Source: Flavobacteriaceae bacterium UBA7302
Lineage (GTDB): Bacteria > Bacteroidota > Bacteroidia > Flavobacteriales > Flavobacteriaceae
Length of the DNA stretch: 64,000 nucleotides
Direction of reading: 5' to 3'
Assembly: GCA_002471825.1 (NCBI GenBank)
Contig: DKQS01000005.1
Span: forward strand, 49,828-113,827
In this document: one piece after another, positions 50,629-60,292 of the stretch
How positions within the stretch are numbered: position 1 is the first letter of the stretch
How the letters are laid out: every line of letters begins with the position of its first letter
Position numbers and translations under genes: made by a program
Notes under the pieces: model-generated
Told to the model about the DNA's origin: nothing
What the model saw: only the letters and a program-made list of their open reading frames with translations
The model's database searches: none

Positions 50629-51696
50629 ATGAAAGGAATTTTATTAGTGAATCTGGGATCACCAGATAGCACCTCCACCAAAGATGTAAAGCGTTATCTC
50701 GGAGAATTTTTAATGGATGAACGCGTGATTGATGTACCGTATTTTCTACGATGGATATTGGTGAAAGGAATCATTCTAAATTTTAGACCAAGGAAATCAG
50801 CCAAAGCCTACAAGAAAATATGGTGGGATGAAGGCTCTCCGTTAATCGTTTTATCAGAAAGACTTCAAGAAAAGGTTCAAGAACAACTGGATTTACCGAT
50901 TGCCTTAGCCATGCGTTATGGGAATCCATCCATTGAAAAAGGACTACAAGACCTTCACGACAAAGGCGTAACGGATGTATTGTTAATTCCGTTGTATCCT
51001 CAGTTTGCCATGGCAACTACCGAAACCATTTTGGTACTAGCCGAAGAAATTAGAAAGGCGAAGTTTCCTCACATGACCTTTGAGGACATTCCTGCCTTTT
51101 ACAACAAGGAAAACTACATCACCGCTCTTAGCAATAGCATCAAAGATTATTTGGCCGATAAGAAGTGGGATAAATTAATGTTCTCTTACCATGGGGTTCC
51201 TGAAAGACACATCCGAAAATCGGATATTACCAAAAAACACTGTAAGCCAGAAGATCAAAATTTCCAATGCTGCTTGAACGATTCGCCAGCCCATGAGTTC
51301 TGCTACAAACACCAGTGCTACATGACCACGCAAGCGGTGGTGAAAAAGTTAGGCCTTTCAGAAGACCAATATTTTACTACCTTTCAGTCGCGCTTAGGAA
51401 GCGATCCGTGGTTGCAACCCTATACCGATAAGACCATCGAGAAGTTTGCTGAAGAAGGTGTTGAGAATTTAGCCGTCGTTACTCCTGCATTTGTTTCTGA
51501 TTGTCTGGAGACATTGGAAGAGATTGCGATGGAAGGTGCTGAAGAGTTTGTAGAAGCAGGCGGTAAAAACTTTATGGCCGTACCTTGTTTGAATGACAAT
51601 CAAGAATGGATTGATGTTCTGGTATCGTGGATTCAAGATTGGATTGACGGAAAAGAAACAAAACAAAAAGAGGTTTTGGAAACCTCAGAAGCATAA
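50629..51696 (+). CDS. hemH: ferrochelatase
   Basis: Inserts Fe2+ into protoporphyrin IX, or into coproporphyrin III in other lineages. The 355 residues contain LLVNLGSPDSTSTKDVKRYL, GSPLIVLSERL, the catalytic His in MFSYHGVPERHIRKSD and FQSRLGSDPWLQPYT with FVSDCLETLEEI. A Cys-rich insertion (CCLNDSPAHEFCYKHQC) occupies the place of a lid loop found in other Bacteroidota. With hemF and hemJ present, the protoporphyrin route is expected. It is ten bases upstream of hemJ. Confidence 0.96.
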   Translation: MKGILLVNLGSPDSTSTKDVKRYLGEFLMDERVIDVPYFLRWILVKGIILNFRPRKSAKAYKKIWWDEGSPLIVLSERLQEKVQEQLDLPIALAMRYGNPSIEKGLQDLHDKGVTDVLLIPLYPQFAMATTETILVLAEEIRKAKFPHMTFEDIPAFYNKENYITALSNSIKDYLADKKWDKLMFSYHGVPERHIRKSDITKKHCKPEDQNFQCCLNDSPAHEFCYKHQCYMTTQAVVKKLGLSEDQYFTTFQSRLGSDPWLQPYTDKTIEKFAEEGVENLAVVTPAFVSDCLETLEEIAMEGAEEFVEAGGKNFMAVPCLNDNQEWIDVLVSWIQDWIDGKETKQKEVLETSEA

Positions 51697-51705
51697 TTAA
51701 AGCAA

Positions 51706-52308
51706 ATGGATTTTCTTTACATAAAAGCCTTACACATCGTATTTGTAGTGACCTGGTTTGCGGGTTTGTTCTACATTGTGCGACTCTTCATTTATTTTGC
51801 TGAGGCTGAAAAAAAAGAATCTCCTGCCAAAGAAATTCTGCAAAAACAATACAAATTAATGAGCAAAAGGCTATGGTACATCATAACATGGCCTTCTGCT
51901 ATTTTGTGTAGTATTTTCGCTTTTTGGATGCTCTATGAAAATCCGTATTACCTTCAAGAATCGTGGATGTTGGTGAAACTAGCCTTTGTTTTAGCCTTAT
52001 ATGTTTACCACGGTTTTTGTCAACAGATTTACAATCAACTTCAACGAAGTGAATTGAAATACTCAGGTTTTCAATTACGCCTATGGAACGAGGTGGCTAC
52101 GATCATTTTAATTGCCGTTGTATTCTTGGTAACACTTAAGAACGCCATCAACTGGATTTGGGGTGTTGTAGGAATTGTACTCTTTAGTGTCTTGATCATG
52201 TTAATGGCAAAAGTGTACAAACGCATCCGTGCGAAAAAGAGTTGGGACAAAGCCGAGCAAGAGGTTTTAGACTCCATGAAAGACGATAAAAATCTTCCTT
52301 CTTCCTAA
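51706..52308 (+). CDS. hemJ: protoporphyrinogen IX oxidase HemJ (CopD-like membrane protein)
   Basis: A 200-residue membrane protein with four or five transmembrane helices. It has the HemJ N-terminus YIKALHIVFVVTWFAGLFY with a conserved His, then KRLWYIITWPSAILC, and WMLVKLAFVLALYVYHGFC in the third helix. HemJ oxidises protoporphyrinogen IX to protoporphyrin IX in organisms that lack HemG and HemY. Its position right after ferrochelatase completes the pathway in this window and supports the call over a copper-resistance CopD protein. The C-terminus is charged and cytoplasmic. Confidence 0.9.
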   Translation: MDFLYIKALHIVFVVTWFAGLFYIVRLFIYFAEAEKKESPAKEILQKQYKLMSKRLWYIITWPSAILCSIFAFWMLYENPYYLQESWMLVKLAFVLALYVYHGFCQQIYNQLQRSELKYSGFQLRLWNEVATIILIAVVFLVTLKNAINWIWGVVGIVLFSVLIMLMAKVYKRIRAKKSWDKAEQEVLDSMKDDKNLPSS

Positions 52309-52354
52309 ATTAGTTCGGTTTTAAATCCGTTTCTTTGTCTGCCCAATTACACTC

Positions 52355-53590
52355 ATGAGACGAAATAAAAAACAGGCTGCCTTAGGGTTTATATTCATCA
52401 CCATGCTTATTGATGTCATCGGTTGGGGAATCATCATTCCAGTAATCCCTGGTTTGATTGAAGAACTCATCAGCGGTGATATTAGTGAAGCGGCTAAAGT
52501 TGGCGGTTGGTTGACCTTTGCCTACGCCATTACCCAGTTCATCTTTGCCCCTGTAGTTGGAAATTTGAGTGATAAATTTGGTCGTCGTCCGGTTATTTTG
52601 ATTTCATTATTCGGATTTACCCTTGATTATATTTTATTGGCCTTTGCTCCGACCATTTATTGGTTATTTATTGGTCGTATCATTGCCGGAATAACGGGCG
52701 CAAGCATCACTACAGCATCTGCTTACATTGCCGATATTAGCACTCCTGAAAATAGGGCCAAGAACTTCGGTATGATTGGTGCTGCCTTCGGATTGGGATT
52801 TATTATCGGACCTGTTATTGGTGGTTTACTAGGACAATATGGAGCACGCGTACCGTTTTATGCCACAGCAATTTTGTGTTTCATCAATTTCCTTTATGGA
52901 TATTTCATTTTACCCGAATCTTTACCCAAAGAAAATAGAAGACCTTTCGAACTAAAAAGAGCGAATCCGATTGGTAGTTTTATTCACCTGAAAAAATATC
53001 CAAAACTCATCGGATTGGTTATTGCAGTCTTCATCTTATATGTAGCGTCCCACGCCGTACAAAGTAACTGGGCGTATTTCACCATGTACAAATTCGACTG
53101 GAATGAAAGTATGGTCGGGATTTCTCTTGGTGTTATCGGATTGTTGGTAGCCATTGTTCAAGGCGGATTGATTCGATGGATCAATCCGAAGATCGGAAAT
53201 GAAAAAAGTATCTATTCAGGTTTCTTTATGTACAGTTTGGGGATGTTGCTTTTTGCGTTTGCCTCTGAAAGCTGGATGATGTTTGCCTTTTTGATTCCGT
53301 ATTGTTTGGGCGGAATTGCAGGACCAGCCTTACAGGCAGTCATTTCCATTCAAGTGCCTTCTTCTGAACAAGGAGAAATTCAAGGTACCCTGACCAGTGT
53401 AATGAGTGCCTCGGCTATTGTGGGTCCCCCGATGATGACCGGAATTTTCTATTATTTTACTCATGATGAAGCACCGTTTACATTTGCAGGCGCACCATTT
53501 TTGTTAGGCGGAATTTTAATGATTTCGAGTGCAATTATTGCGTATCTTTCGTTTCAGAATAAAAAAACGAGTCCAAATGAAACTGTTTAA
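52355..53590 (+). CDS. TCR/Tet family MFS transporter
   Basis: A 411-residue major facilitator with twelve transmembrane helices. It has motif A GNLSDKFGRRPVILISL between helices 2 and 3, GRIIAGITGASITTASAYIAD in helix 4-5 and GLGFIIGPVIGGLLGQYG (antiporter motif C) in helix 5. This pattern is of the drug:H+ antiporter TetA group; exported compound unknown, and chromosomal homologues often do not confer tetracycline resistance. Its 3' end overlaps the following lipoprotein gene by 14 bases. It is the first gene after the haem run and probably unrelated to it. Confidence 0.9.
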   Translation: MRRNKKQAALGFIFITMLIDVIGWGIIIPVIPGLIEELISGDISEAAKVGGWLTFAYAITQFIFAPVVGNLSDKFGRRPVILISLFGFTLDYILLAFAPTIYWLFIGRIIAGITGASITTASAYIADISTPENRAKNFGMIGAAFGLGFIIGPVIGGLLGQYGARVPFYATAILCFINFLYGYFILPESLPKENRRPFELKRANPIGSFIHLKKYPKLIGLVIAVFILYVASHAVQSNWAYFTMYKFDWNESMVGISLGVIGLLVAIVQGGLIRWINPKIGNEKSIYSGFFMYSLGMLLFAFASESWMMFAFLIPYCLGGIAGPALQAVISIQVPSSEQGEIQGTLTSVMSASAIVGPPMMTGIFYYFTHDEAPFTFAGAPFLLGGILMISSAIIAYLSFQNKKTSPNETV

Positions 53591-54005
53591 ACGTTCGCTT
53601 GCGATTACAAGTCTTTTCTTACTTTCTATTTCCTTTCAACAATGCAATTCCTCGGACACCGTCCTAGAATCATCGGATATTATCGTTGGTACTTGGAAGC
53701 TAACTTCTTTGAAGGTAGATGGGGCAGAAACAATTACTACCTGCAAAGAATCGAATACCTATACTTTCGAATCTGGTCAAGTATTGCGAAAAGAATTGTA
53801 CGATGTGGTCAATGGAAATTGCCAATTAATCCAAACTCAAATTTTTAGCTGGCTGCGCATTGAAAGAGGAAGGTACAGCCTAACAAGCTCCAATGGTTTC
53901 AACACGGTGGAAGACTTTACTTTTACAGATAACGACACCAAATTTAGTGTAACCGAAATGGTGAATGGAGAACAAATCGTATCCGTTTTTACCAAACAAC
54001 CCTAA
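53577..54005 (+). CDS. lipocalin-like lipoprotein
   Basis: A 142-residue lipoprotein with signal and lipobox SISFQQCNSS (Cys23). The mature part is a small beta-barrel starting with GTWKLTSLKVDG, the GxW motif of lipocalin-like domains, with two Cys further on (ITTCKES, GNCQLI) that could form a disulfide. It starts in the last codons of the MFS transporter gene and its stop overlaps that of the convergent recR by four bases. The ligand is unknown. Confidence 0.8.
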   Translation: MKLFKRSLAITSLFLLSISFQQCNSSDTVLESSDIIVGTWKLTSLKVDGAETITTCKESNTYTFESGQVLRKELYDVVNGNCQLIQTQIFSWLRIERGRYSLTSSNGFNTVEDFTFTDNDTKFSVTEMVNGEQIVSVFTKQP

Positions 54006-54619
54006 CTTTTTAAGCTCTGTTCAAAAGGAATTCGATTCAAGATACTTCTACCCAAAGTAATCTCATCGGCATATTCTAATTCGTCACCCACGGCGATTCC
54101 TCTTGCAATCGTTGATGTGGTGATATCGTATTTTTCTAGTTGCTTAAAGATGTAAAAGTTGGTGGTATCTCCTTCCATCGTGGAACTCAAAGCAAAAATT
54201 ACTTCTTTCACTTGACCCGAAGCAACCTTCTCAACCAAGGAATCAATTTGAAGATTTTGAGGTCCGATTCCTTCAATCGGTGAAATTTTTCCGCCAAGAA
54301 CATGGTAGATTCCCTTGAACTGCATGGTGCTTTCAATGGCCATCACATCGCGAACATCCTCCACCACGCAAATTAGCTCTGGATTTCGTTTGGAGTTGCT
54401 GCAAATTTCACAAAGTTCGGTATCAGAGATATTATAGCAGCTCGAGCAATAATTCACATCCTCCCTAAATTTCGATAGCGCTTCGGTTAAGAATTGCGTA
54501 TGATCTTTAGGCTGCTTTAACAAATGTAAGGCAAGACGTAGCGCAGTTCGTTTCCCGATTCCAGGCAATCTTGCAATTTCATTCACTGCATTTTCAAGAA
54601 GTTTCGATGAAAAATCCAC
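54002..54619 (-). CDS. recR: recombination protein RecR
   Basis: Works with RecO and RecF in loading RecA at gaps. The 205-residue protein has the N-terminal helix-hairpin-helix (NEIARLPGIGKRTALRLALH), the four-Cys zinc finger CSSCYNISDTELCEIC, a Toprim domain starting ICVVEDVRDVMAIE and the Walker-B-like end GIAVGDELEYADEITLGRSI. All parts are present and the length is normal. It is a single minus-strand gene between a lipoprotein and a symporter. Confidence 0.97.
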   Translation of the reverse strand: MDFSSKLLENAVNEIARLPGIGKRTALRLALHLLKQPKDHTQFLTEALSKFREDVNYCSSCYNISDTELCEICSNSKRNPELICVVEDVRDVMAIESTMQFKGIYHVLGGKISPIEGIGPQNLQIDSLVEKVASGQVKEVIFALSSTMEGDTTNFYIFKQLEKYDITTSTIARGIAVGDELEYADEITLGRSILNRIPFEQSLKS

Positions 54620-54706
54620 AAAACAAAATTAAGAATTATAAATAGGTAGCAAGGATTATTTAAGGGTAAAAATTCTATATTCGTAACTTATTGTCAATAC
54701 CCAAAA

Positions 54707-56161
54707 ATGCAACCCATTCAAATCCTATTTCTGATTGCTGGATACTTTCTGGTTCTGTATTTAATTTCCTATTTCACTGGTAAATCAGCCAACAATGCCA
54801 CCTTTTTCAAGGCCAATAATTCTTCACCTTGGTATTTGGTTGCCTTCGGAATGATTGGTGCTTCACTTTCGGGTGTGACCTTCATCTCGGTACCAGGCTG
54901 GGTAGAAGACCAAAGCATGAGTTACATGCAAATGGTATTGGGTTACACGGTTGGATACGCTGTAATCGGACTGGTGCTGCTTCCACTCTATTATCGATTG
55001 AATCTCACCTCAATCTATACCTATTTGAGAGATCGTTTCGGAAACAGCGCATACAAAACAGGAGCGAGTTTTTTCCTCTTGTCAAGAACCATTGGGGCGG
55101 CTTTCCGACTTTTCTTGGTAGCCAATGTTCTGCAGTTAATTGTCTTCGATAAAATTGGAGTTCCGTTTTGGGTAACGGTGATTCTCGCCATTCTATTCAT
55201 ATGGATTTATACCAACAAAGGCGGAATAAAAACCATTGTATGGACAGATACCTTACAAACCCTATTCATGTTGATTGCCGTTGGTGTTTGTATGGTAGCC
55301 GTTATGGATGAGATGAACGTAGACAATCTATTTTCCTTTGTAGCAGAAAGTGATTACTCCAAAACCTTCTATTTTGACAATTGGAAATCAGGTAGTTATT
55401 TTTGGAAACGCTTTTTAGCGGGAGCTTTTGTCGCTATTGTAATGACAGGACTTGACCAAGACATGATGCAGAAGAATTTGACCTGTAGAAATTTAAAAGA
55501 TGCACAGAAGAACATGTTCTGGTTTACAATTGTCTTGGTAATTGTGAATTTCTTCTTTTTAGCACTTGGTGTATTATTAACCGAGTTTTCAACAAAATAC
55601 GGAATCGAAGCTCATAAAGATGAGTTATTTCCAATCATTGCTACCAAAGGAAATCTCGGATTGGCAACCGCCTTATTCTTCGTTCTAGGTTTGATCGCCG
55701 CCGCCTATTCAAGTGCAGATTCCGCACTTACTTCCTTAACTACTTCCTTCAGTATTGATATTCAAGAAATCGATAAAAAGAAAGATGAAAAGGAACGCGA
55801 AAAAATCAGAAAGAAAAATCACATACTCTTTTCCGGTATTCTAGTCGCAACCATCTTAATTTTTAAGTATTTCATTGCTAATGAGAGTGTTATCGAGAAA
55901 ATATTTGTTTTTGCAAACTATACCTACGGACCATTACTAGGACTTTATGCCTTCGGGTTATTCACAAAAATGAATGTAAAAGACAAATGGGTTCCGCTGG
56001 TTTGCATCCTCTCTCCCATCCTTTGTTATGCGCTCAACTACCTCTGTTTGTTGTACTTTGAGTTCGATTTCGGATTTGCACTTTTAATTGTAAATGGTCT
56101 CATCACTCTGCTTGGCTTAACTGCCATCTCAAAACGTCCAATTACTGAAAAACTAGCTTAA
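54707..56161 (+). CDS. sodium:solute symporter family protein
   Basis: A 484-residue member of the SSS family with about 13 transmembrane helices and the LeuT fold. Typical parts are NNSSPWYLVAFGMIGASLSG, TFISVPGWVEDQSMSYMQM and SSADSALTSLTTSFSIDI, the last carrying sodium-site serines. A charged cytoplasmic loop rich in Lys/Glu (KKKDEKEREKIRKKN) follows. The substrate cannot be named; sugars, amino acids or carboxylates are all possible. A -7-like TATATTCG lies 25 bases before the ATG. A single gene. Confidence 0.9.
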   Translation: MQPIQILFLIAGYFLVLYLISYFTGKSANNATFFKANNSSPWYLVAFGMIGASLSGVTFISVPGWVEDQSMSYMQMVLGYTVGYAVIGLVLLPLYYRLNLTSIYTYLRDRFGNSAYKTGASFFLLSRTIGAAFRLFLVANVLQLIVFDKIGVPFWVTVILAILFIWIYTNKGGIKTIVWTDTLQTLFMLIAVGVCMVAVMDEMNVDNLFSFVAESDYSKTFYFDNWKSGSYFWKRFLAGAFVAIVMTGLDQDMMQKNLTCRNLKDAQKNMFWFTIVLVIVNFFFLALGVLLTEFSTKYGIEAHKDELFPIIATKGNLGLATALFFVLGLIAAAYSSADSALTSLTTSFSIDIQEIDKKKDEKEREKIRKKNHILFSGILVATILIFKYFIANESVIEKIFVFANYTYGPLLGLYAFGLFTKMNVKDKWVPLVCILSPILCYALNYLCLLYFEFDFGFALLIVNGLITLLGLTAISKRPITEKLA

Positions 56162-56253
56162 ATTAGAACTTGTAAATTCTAATTCACTGGTTTCTAAATT
56201 GTTAAAAACCCAACTAAGGTTATCAACAATTTTTTTATGTTATAAACATTTTG

Positions 56254-56261
56254 TAGGTTTG
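56254..56261 (+). promoter_or_regulatory. candidate -7 element of the first giant T9SS gene
   Basis: TAGGTTTG, exact TAnnTTTG match, 31 bases before the ATG at 56293. At the 21-base upstream spacing there is TTT rather than TTG. Confidence 0.45.
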
Positions 56262-56292
56262 CCTATCGCATTTCCCCCTAAATTTATTGATA

Positions 56293-59200
56293 ATGAAGAT
56301 ATTAAGGATAGTATACCTCATACCCCTACTCATCAGTTTACAAAGTTTAGGGCAGAGTCCAACACAACCAGCACAGGGGTTTAATGTGTTCGTAGAGAAG
56401 AACTTAACTGTTTTTGGAGATCAAACCAAAGGAGCAGTTGCCGCTGGAAAAAACCTAACCATTAAGGGAGATTACACCGTTGCCTCAGAAGATTGCGGTG
56501 ACTTTACCAATACCGGAAATAAGATCGGACTTTTGGTAGGAAACAAGGTAAACTACCCCTTGAAAGACAAATACATCACCGATCCTGACTGTGATTGTGG
56601 GGATCCTACAGTCTTAGTGAACGGAAGTTTTGAAACGGGTGCTACACCAAATACTTGGACTCAAGTAAATGCAAGTAACTACCCTGGTTGGAGCACGACT
56701 TCGACCGATAATAGAATAGAAATTTGGAAAACGGGCTTTTTAGGGGCTCCTTCTCAAGATGGAAACTACCACGCTGAAATCAACGCAACACAACGTTCTG
56801 CTTTGTATCAATTTGTGTGTTCTGAACCCGGATCAGTATTGAATTGGTCGGTATGGCACAGAGGTAGAGATGGTGTTGATATTGCCGAAGTTAAAATAGG
56901 TGGTTCTGTTGAAAGTGCCGCTACCGAAGTTATCATGTCCTCGGACAATACGGCTTGGGTACAGTATTCTGGAACATACACGGTTCCGGACAATCAATTG
57001 AAAACAGTTTTTGTATTTCAAGCAATTTCAAGTAGTCCAAGAAACAACCTTTCTTATGGTAACTTGTTGGATAACTTCCAAGTAACCAAAACCTCTGCAG
57101 GAACTTGTCCTAGTGGAGCAACAGACGACGGAGTTTTGACTGTTGGAGATCCTAACTATTATGTGAAGATTGGAAGACAAAAAAATTCAACGCCTTGGTA
57201 CGTAGATCCAAGCAATGCTCCTACGCCAATCAGAATTACGCCAGCATCAGATTATAATGCTACCTCTTACATTCAGCTCACAGGTACTGCAAGTGGTTTA
57301 AGTGCCAATGCAACGACTAACTCTGTATATGAAAGAAACCTTTTAAATTTCGGAACTGCATTCCAATCGATGAGGGCTTCTTCGCATACCATGGCGGATT
57401 GTGTGACCAATGTTGTATTGAGAGATGCGTCCAATACCATCATTCCGAATACAGGATTGCCAAGTGAGGTGCGCATTACCCTTCAATCTGGATTGAACTA
57501 TTTAAACATCGATGCAGCTGATTTGAACAGCGTTTCCGATTTTGTTTACAGTACAGCACCCGATGCTAGCAATGTATTAATCATTAATGTAGATGCACCG
57601 GGAACCTTTAATTGGGATGTGTGGAATCAAACAGGAGCTGGATTACCAGAAAGTCCGTACATCTTATACAACTTCCACAACACGACCAAGTTAAATATTA
57701 AAGGAAGTAACGAAATCAAAGGAACAGTGTATGCTCCTTTTGCCAACGTTCGTAAAAAAGTAAACAAAGAAAATATCAAAGGGCAAGTAATTGCCAAGAA
57801 CTTCAATCACAATGGAGGTACCATTGAATGTGTGAAATTTACACCATCAGTTACCAATTGTGGAGCACCACCTTTGGCTGCGCCTGTTGCTGATTTCGAT
57901 ATCAACATCTCACCGCAACAGTGTATGTATTCCAATGAGTTTGTGTTTACCAATCTGACCAATACCGGTGGAGCCAATCAACACGGCACACCTATTACCT
58001 ACTTATGGAACTTTGGAGACGGAAGTACCAGCACAGAAATGGATCCTACCAAATTCTACAACAGTCCAGGTACTTACACAGTTAGTTTAACAGCAACCAA
58101 CGCAAATGGTTCGGATACCAAATCAGAGAGTATTACGGTATTGCCGTTCACCATGGCGGTTGTGTCAGAGTCCATCGTATCTTCTGGAAATGGCAAGGTT
58201 GTAGTAGAGTTTTTCTTAACCAATGCTGGAGCATTTGATGAGTATCATTGGAATGTAGTTGGTGGCGACTTTGGTGTTCATAGAAATCAAGATACGGTTA
58301 CCTTCGAATTTGATGCAGCTGGAACTTATGAAGTACAAGTTGTAACGACCAAAGATGGTTGCACCAATTTCAACTCAATACCAGTGACCATTACTTCAGA
58401 CCAAGTTACTGGAGGAAATGGCGGTGGAATCGAGTCAGAATCTTTAGGTGGTATTGTATCAAAAGTATATGTGAACCGCAAAAAGAACTCGGTTACGACC
58501 AACTTTATAAAAAATGAATTGAATCTTTACAATAAGGCTCAATTACAAAAACTTCAATCCTATAAAGGGAAAGGTCAAACCATGTTAGACATGTTCCCTA
58601 CACAATTGTACGCTGGAGACGTTGCTCACGTAACTTCACCAACAGATATTTTGGACTTTACCATTGCCGATGAAGTTCTGTCCGTTGATTTCTCAATGGA
58701 TGGAAAAACAAAAGGTGTGGTATTAGGTGTAAAAACTACTGACCGCGTTTACAATCACACGAAAGCTTCTTGTGATCGATTACGAGGTGCAGAGATTCTA
58801 ACGGTTACTAAGGTAGAATTGGAAGGTTACAACTTCTTGATGCAAGCCATCAAACAACGCAATGGCGTTGTAGAACACGCCATCTCTTTTGCCATTGGTA
58901 AAAACAACAATGACTTGTCTTACGACGTTCAGACGAACTGGTATGTGAATGAATACAACAAGTTCAATGACATGTATAACTTCCAAGTTTGGACGACCAA
59001 TCCGACTGACACCAAGAAATTAGTGAGAGATATCATTAATAACCTAAGAAGTTACATTCCAGTTGCGCAGCCAGAGAAGCACATGATTCCATTGACATAC
59101 GTTGCAAAGGTATCGCGTGAAAGAAATAACATGGTGCTCAAACTTAAAAGTGATCAGAGCACACCTGCTGGAGAAATTTTCATGGAGGAGATTTACTCTG

Positions 59201-60117
59201 AGACAGCAAACAATGTAAAATACCGTTACAATCCGATTCACCCAAAAAGCGAACAGATTATTAAAGTGGATATCAAAGATGCTTATGAGTATGACGGATT
59301 GGTAAAAGTGGGTGACGATGTTCAAGATGCCTTCTATCACGCAGATGGAAACTGGGGATTAGATTTCGACAGCCGTTATACGAAGATTTTGAGGTATGAG
59401 GTTTCAAACAACTTCACAAGAACCTATCAAGATGACGAGTTACCAATCAACAGAAATGTTACGCTCAAAGCAACCAGTGAATACGATTATTTGACACTCT
59501 ATAAGTCCTTATTACCTGGAAATATCTCTGCAGATTACTCGGAATACAAGTACCTAGCCTTTAAAGCAAAAGGATCTGGATTGATGGAACTTGGCCTGAT
59601 TAAAGCTTCCGTTGAAAACTGGAAAGAACAATACCGAGTAATGGTAGATTTATCCGAAGAAGAAAAAATCTATTACGTTCCGTTTGACATCTTTAGCTCA
59701 ACTGCTTCCGAAAACAACATCACACCAGACGACTTAACAACACTTAGCTTCACCTTCTTACCTGTTGAGGCCGAAACCAAAGATCTGGATTTAGAGATTT
59801 CTGATGTGAAATTTGTAAAGAAAGCAGGTGACGACGGAACAACAGTACAGAGAATCATTACCTATAACAATGAATACCTGGCCTATCCGAATCCGTCTCA
59901 AGGTCAATTGACAACCTTATTGTTCAGTGACAGCGCTACGAAAGCTCGAGTTACTTTACATGACATAACTGGAAAGTTGGTTTATAAAGGCGAAGTAAGT
60001 CTGCAAGAAGGAAGAAACGAATTGGATTTCAATTTCAATGTTTCTCCAGGAATCATGTTGCTAAACATCGCAACCGACATACATGATTTCGGAACCAAAA
60101 AGGTAATCATTAAATAG
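56293..60117 (+). CDS. giant surface protein: choice-of-anchor A, PKD, shared module, T9SS type A
   Basis: A 1274-residue exported protein. Order: signal peptide (about 1-20); first part of a choice-of-anchor A domain (GFNVFVEKNLTVFGDQTKG, 28-105); an inserted jelly-roll-like domain (about 108-270, NGSFETG ... GNYHAEIN) like DUF642/carbohydrate-binding folds; the rest of the anchor-A domain to about 520 (NEIKGTVYAPFANVRKK); two PKD-like domains (about 530-700, YLWNFGDGSTST); linker GGNGGGIESESLG; a long conserved module (about 710-1030) shared with the next gene; a CBM11/CIA30-like beta-sandwich (about 1040-1180); type A sorting domain (about 1195-1274, YPNPSQGQL ... KKVIIK). Likely cell-surface attached or released; role unknown. 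Confidence 0.85.
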   Translation: MKILRIVYLIPLLISLQSLGQSPTQPAQGFNVFVEKNLTVFGDQTKGAVAAGKNLTIKGDYTVASEDCGDFTNTGNKIGLLVGNKVNYPLKDKYITDPDCDCGDPTVLVNGSFETGATPNTWTQVNASNYPGWSTTSTDNRIEIWKTGFLGAPSQDGNYHAEINATQRSALYQFVCSEPGSVLNWSVWHRGRDGVDIAEVKIGGSVESAATEVIMSSDNTAWVQYSGTYTVPDNQLKTVFVFQAISSSPRNNLSYGNLLDNFQVTKTSAGTCPSGATDDGVLTVGDPNYYVKIGRQKNSTPWYVDPSNAPTPIRITPASDYNATSYIQLTGTASGLSANATTNSVYERNLLNFGTAFQSMRASSHTMADCVTNVVLRDASNTIIPNTGLPSEVRITLQSGLNYLNIDAADLNSVSDFVYSTAPDASNVLIINVDAPGTFNWDVWNQTGAGLPESPYILYNFHNTTKLNIKGSNEIKGTVYAPFANVRKKVNKENIKGQVIAKNFNHNGGTIECVKFTPSVTNCGAPPLAAPVADFDINISPQQCMYSNEFVFTNLTNTGGANQHGTPITYLWNFGDGSTSTEMDPTKFYNSPGTYTVSLTATNANGSDTKSESITVLPFTMAVVSESIVSSGNGKVVVEFFLTNAGAFDEYHWNVVGGDFGVHRNQDTVTFEFDAAGTYEVQVVTTKDGCTNFNSIPVTITSDQVTGGNGGGIESESLGGIVSKVYVNRKKNSVTTNFIKNELNLYNKAQLQKLQSYKGKGQTMLDMFPTQLYAGDVAHVTSPTDILDFTIADEVLSVDFSMDGKTKGVVLGVKTTDRVYNHTKASCDRLRGAEILTVTKVELEGYNFLMQAIKQRNGVVEHAISFAIGKNNNDLSYDVQTNWYVNEYNKFNDMYNFQVWTTNPTDTKKLVRDIINNLRSYIPVAQPEKHMIPLTYVAKVSRERNNMVLKLKSDQSTPAGEIFMEEIYSETANNVKYRYNPIHPKSEQIIKVDIKDAYEYDGLVKVGDDVQDAFYHADGNWGLDFDSRYTKILRYEVSNNFTRTYQDDELPINRNVTLKATSEYDYLTLYKSLLPGNISADYSEYKYLAFKAKGSGLMELGLIKASVENWKEQYRVMVDLSEEEKIYYVPFDIFSSTASENNITPDDLTTLSFTFLPVEAETKDLDLEISDVKFVKKAGDDGTTVQRIITYNNEYLAYPNPSQGQLTTLLFSDSATKARVTLHDITGKLVYKGEVSLQEGRNELDFNFNVSPGIMLLNIATDIHDFGTKKVIIK
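58411..59267 (+). other. shared module, copy 1 (in the first giant protein)
   Basis: Encodes about 285 residues aligned with those at 63149-64000. Key conserved stretches are KGQTMLDMFPTQL, DVAHVTSPTDILD, SCDRLRGAEIL and AISFAIGKNNND. I recognise no known family. Codons differ often at third positions between the copies. Confidence 0.85.
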
Positions 60118-60141
60118 AATATTACTATTAAATATATGTAA

Positions 60142-60171
60142 AAGAGGAAATGAGAGTTTCCTCTTTTTTTT
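60142..60171 (+). terminator. terminator after the first giant protein gene
   Basis: AAGAGGAAA / TTTCCTCTT stem (9 base pairs), loop TGAGAG, then a T-run. It separates the two giant genes into independent transcripts. Confidence 0.85.
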
Positions 60172-60260
60172 GTGTAAAATGAAATCTTCACTTTTCTGCA
60201 ATTCGTCGAAACGAATATGGTGCTAGCCTATGATTGACCAATAAAAACAGGTATCGAGAG

Positions 60261-60268
60261 TACTTTTG
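60261..60268 (+). promoter_or_regulatory. candidate -7 element of the second giant gene
   Basis: TACTTTTG, exact TAnnTTTG match, 24 bases before the ATG at 60293. TTG lies 24 bases upstream, a long spacing. Confidence 0.45.
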
Positions 60269-60292
60269 AGGGACAAGTAAATCCCTATCCTC

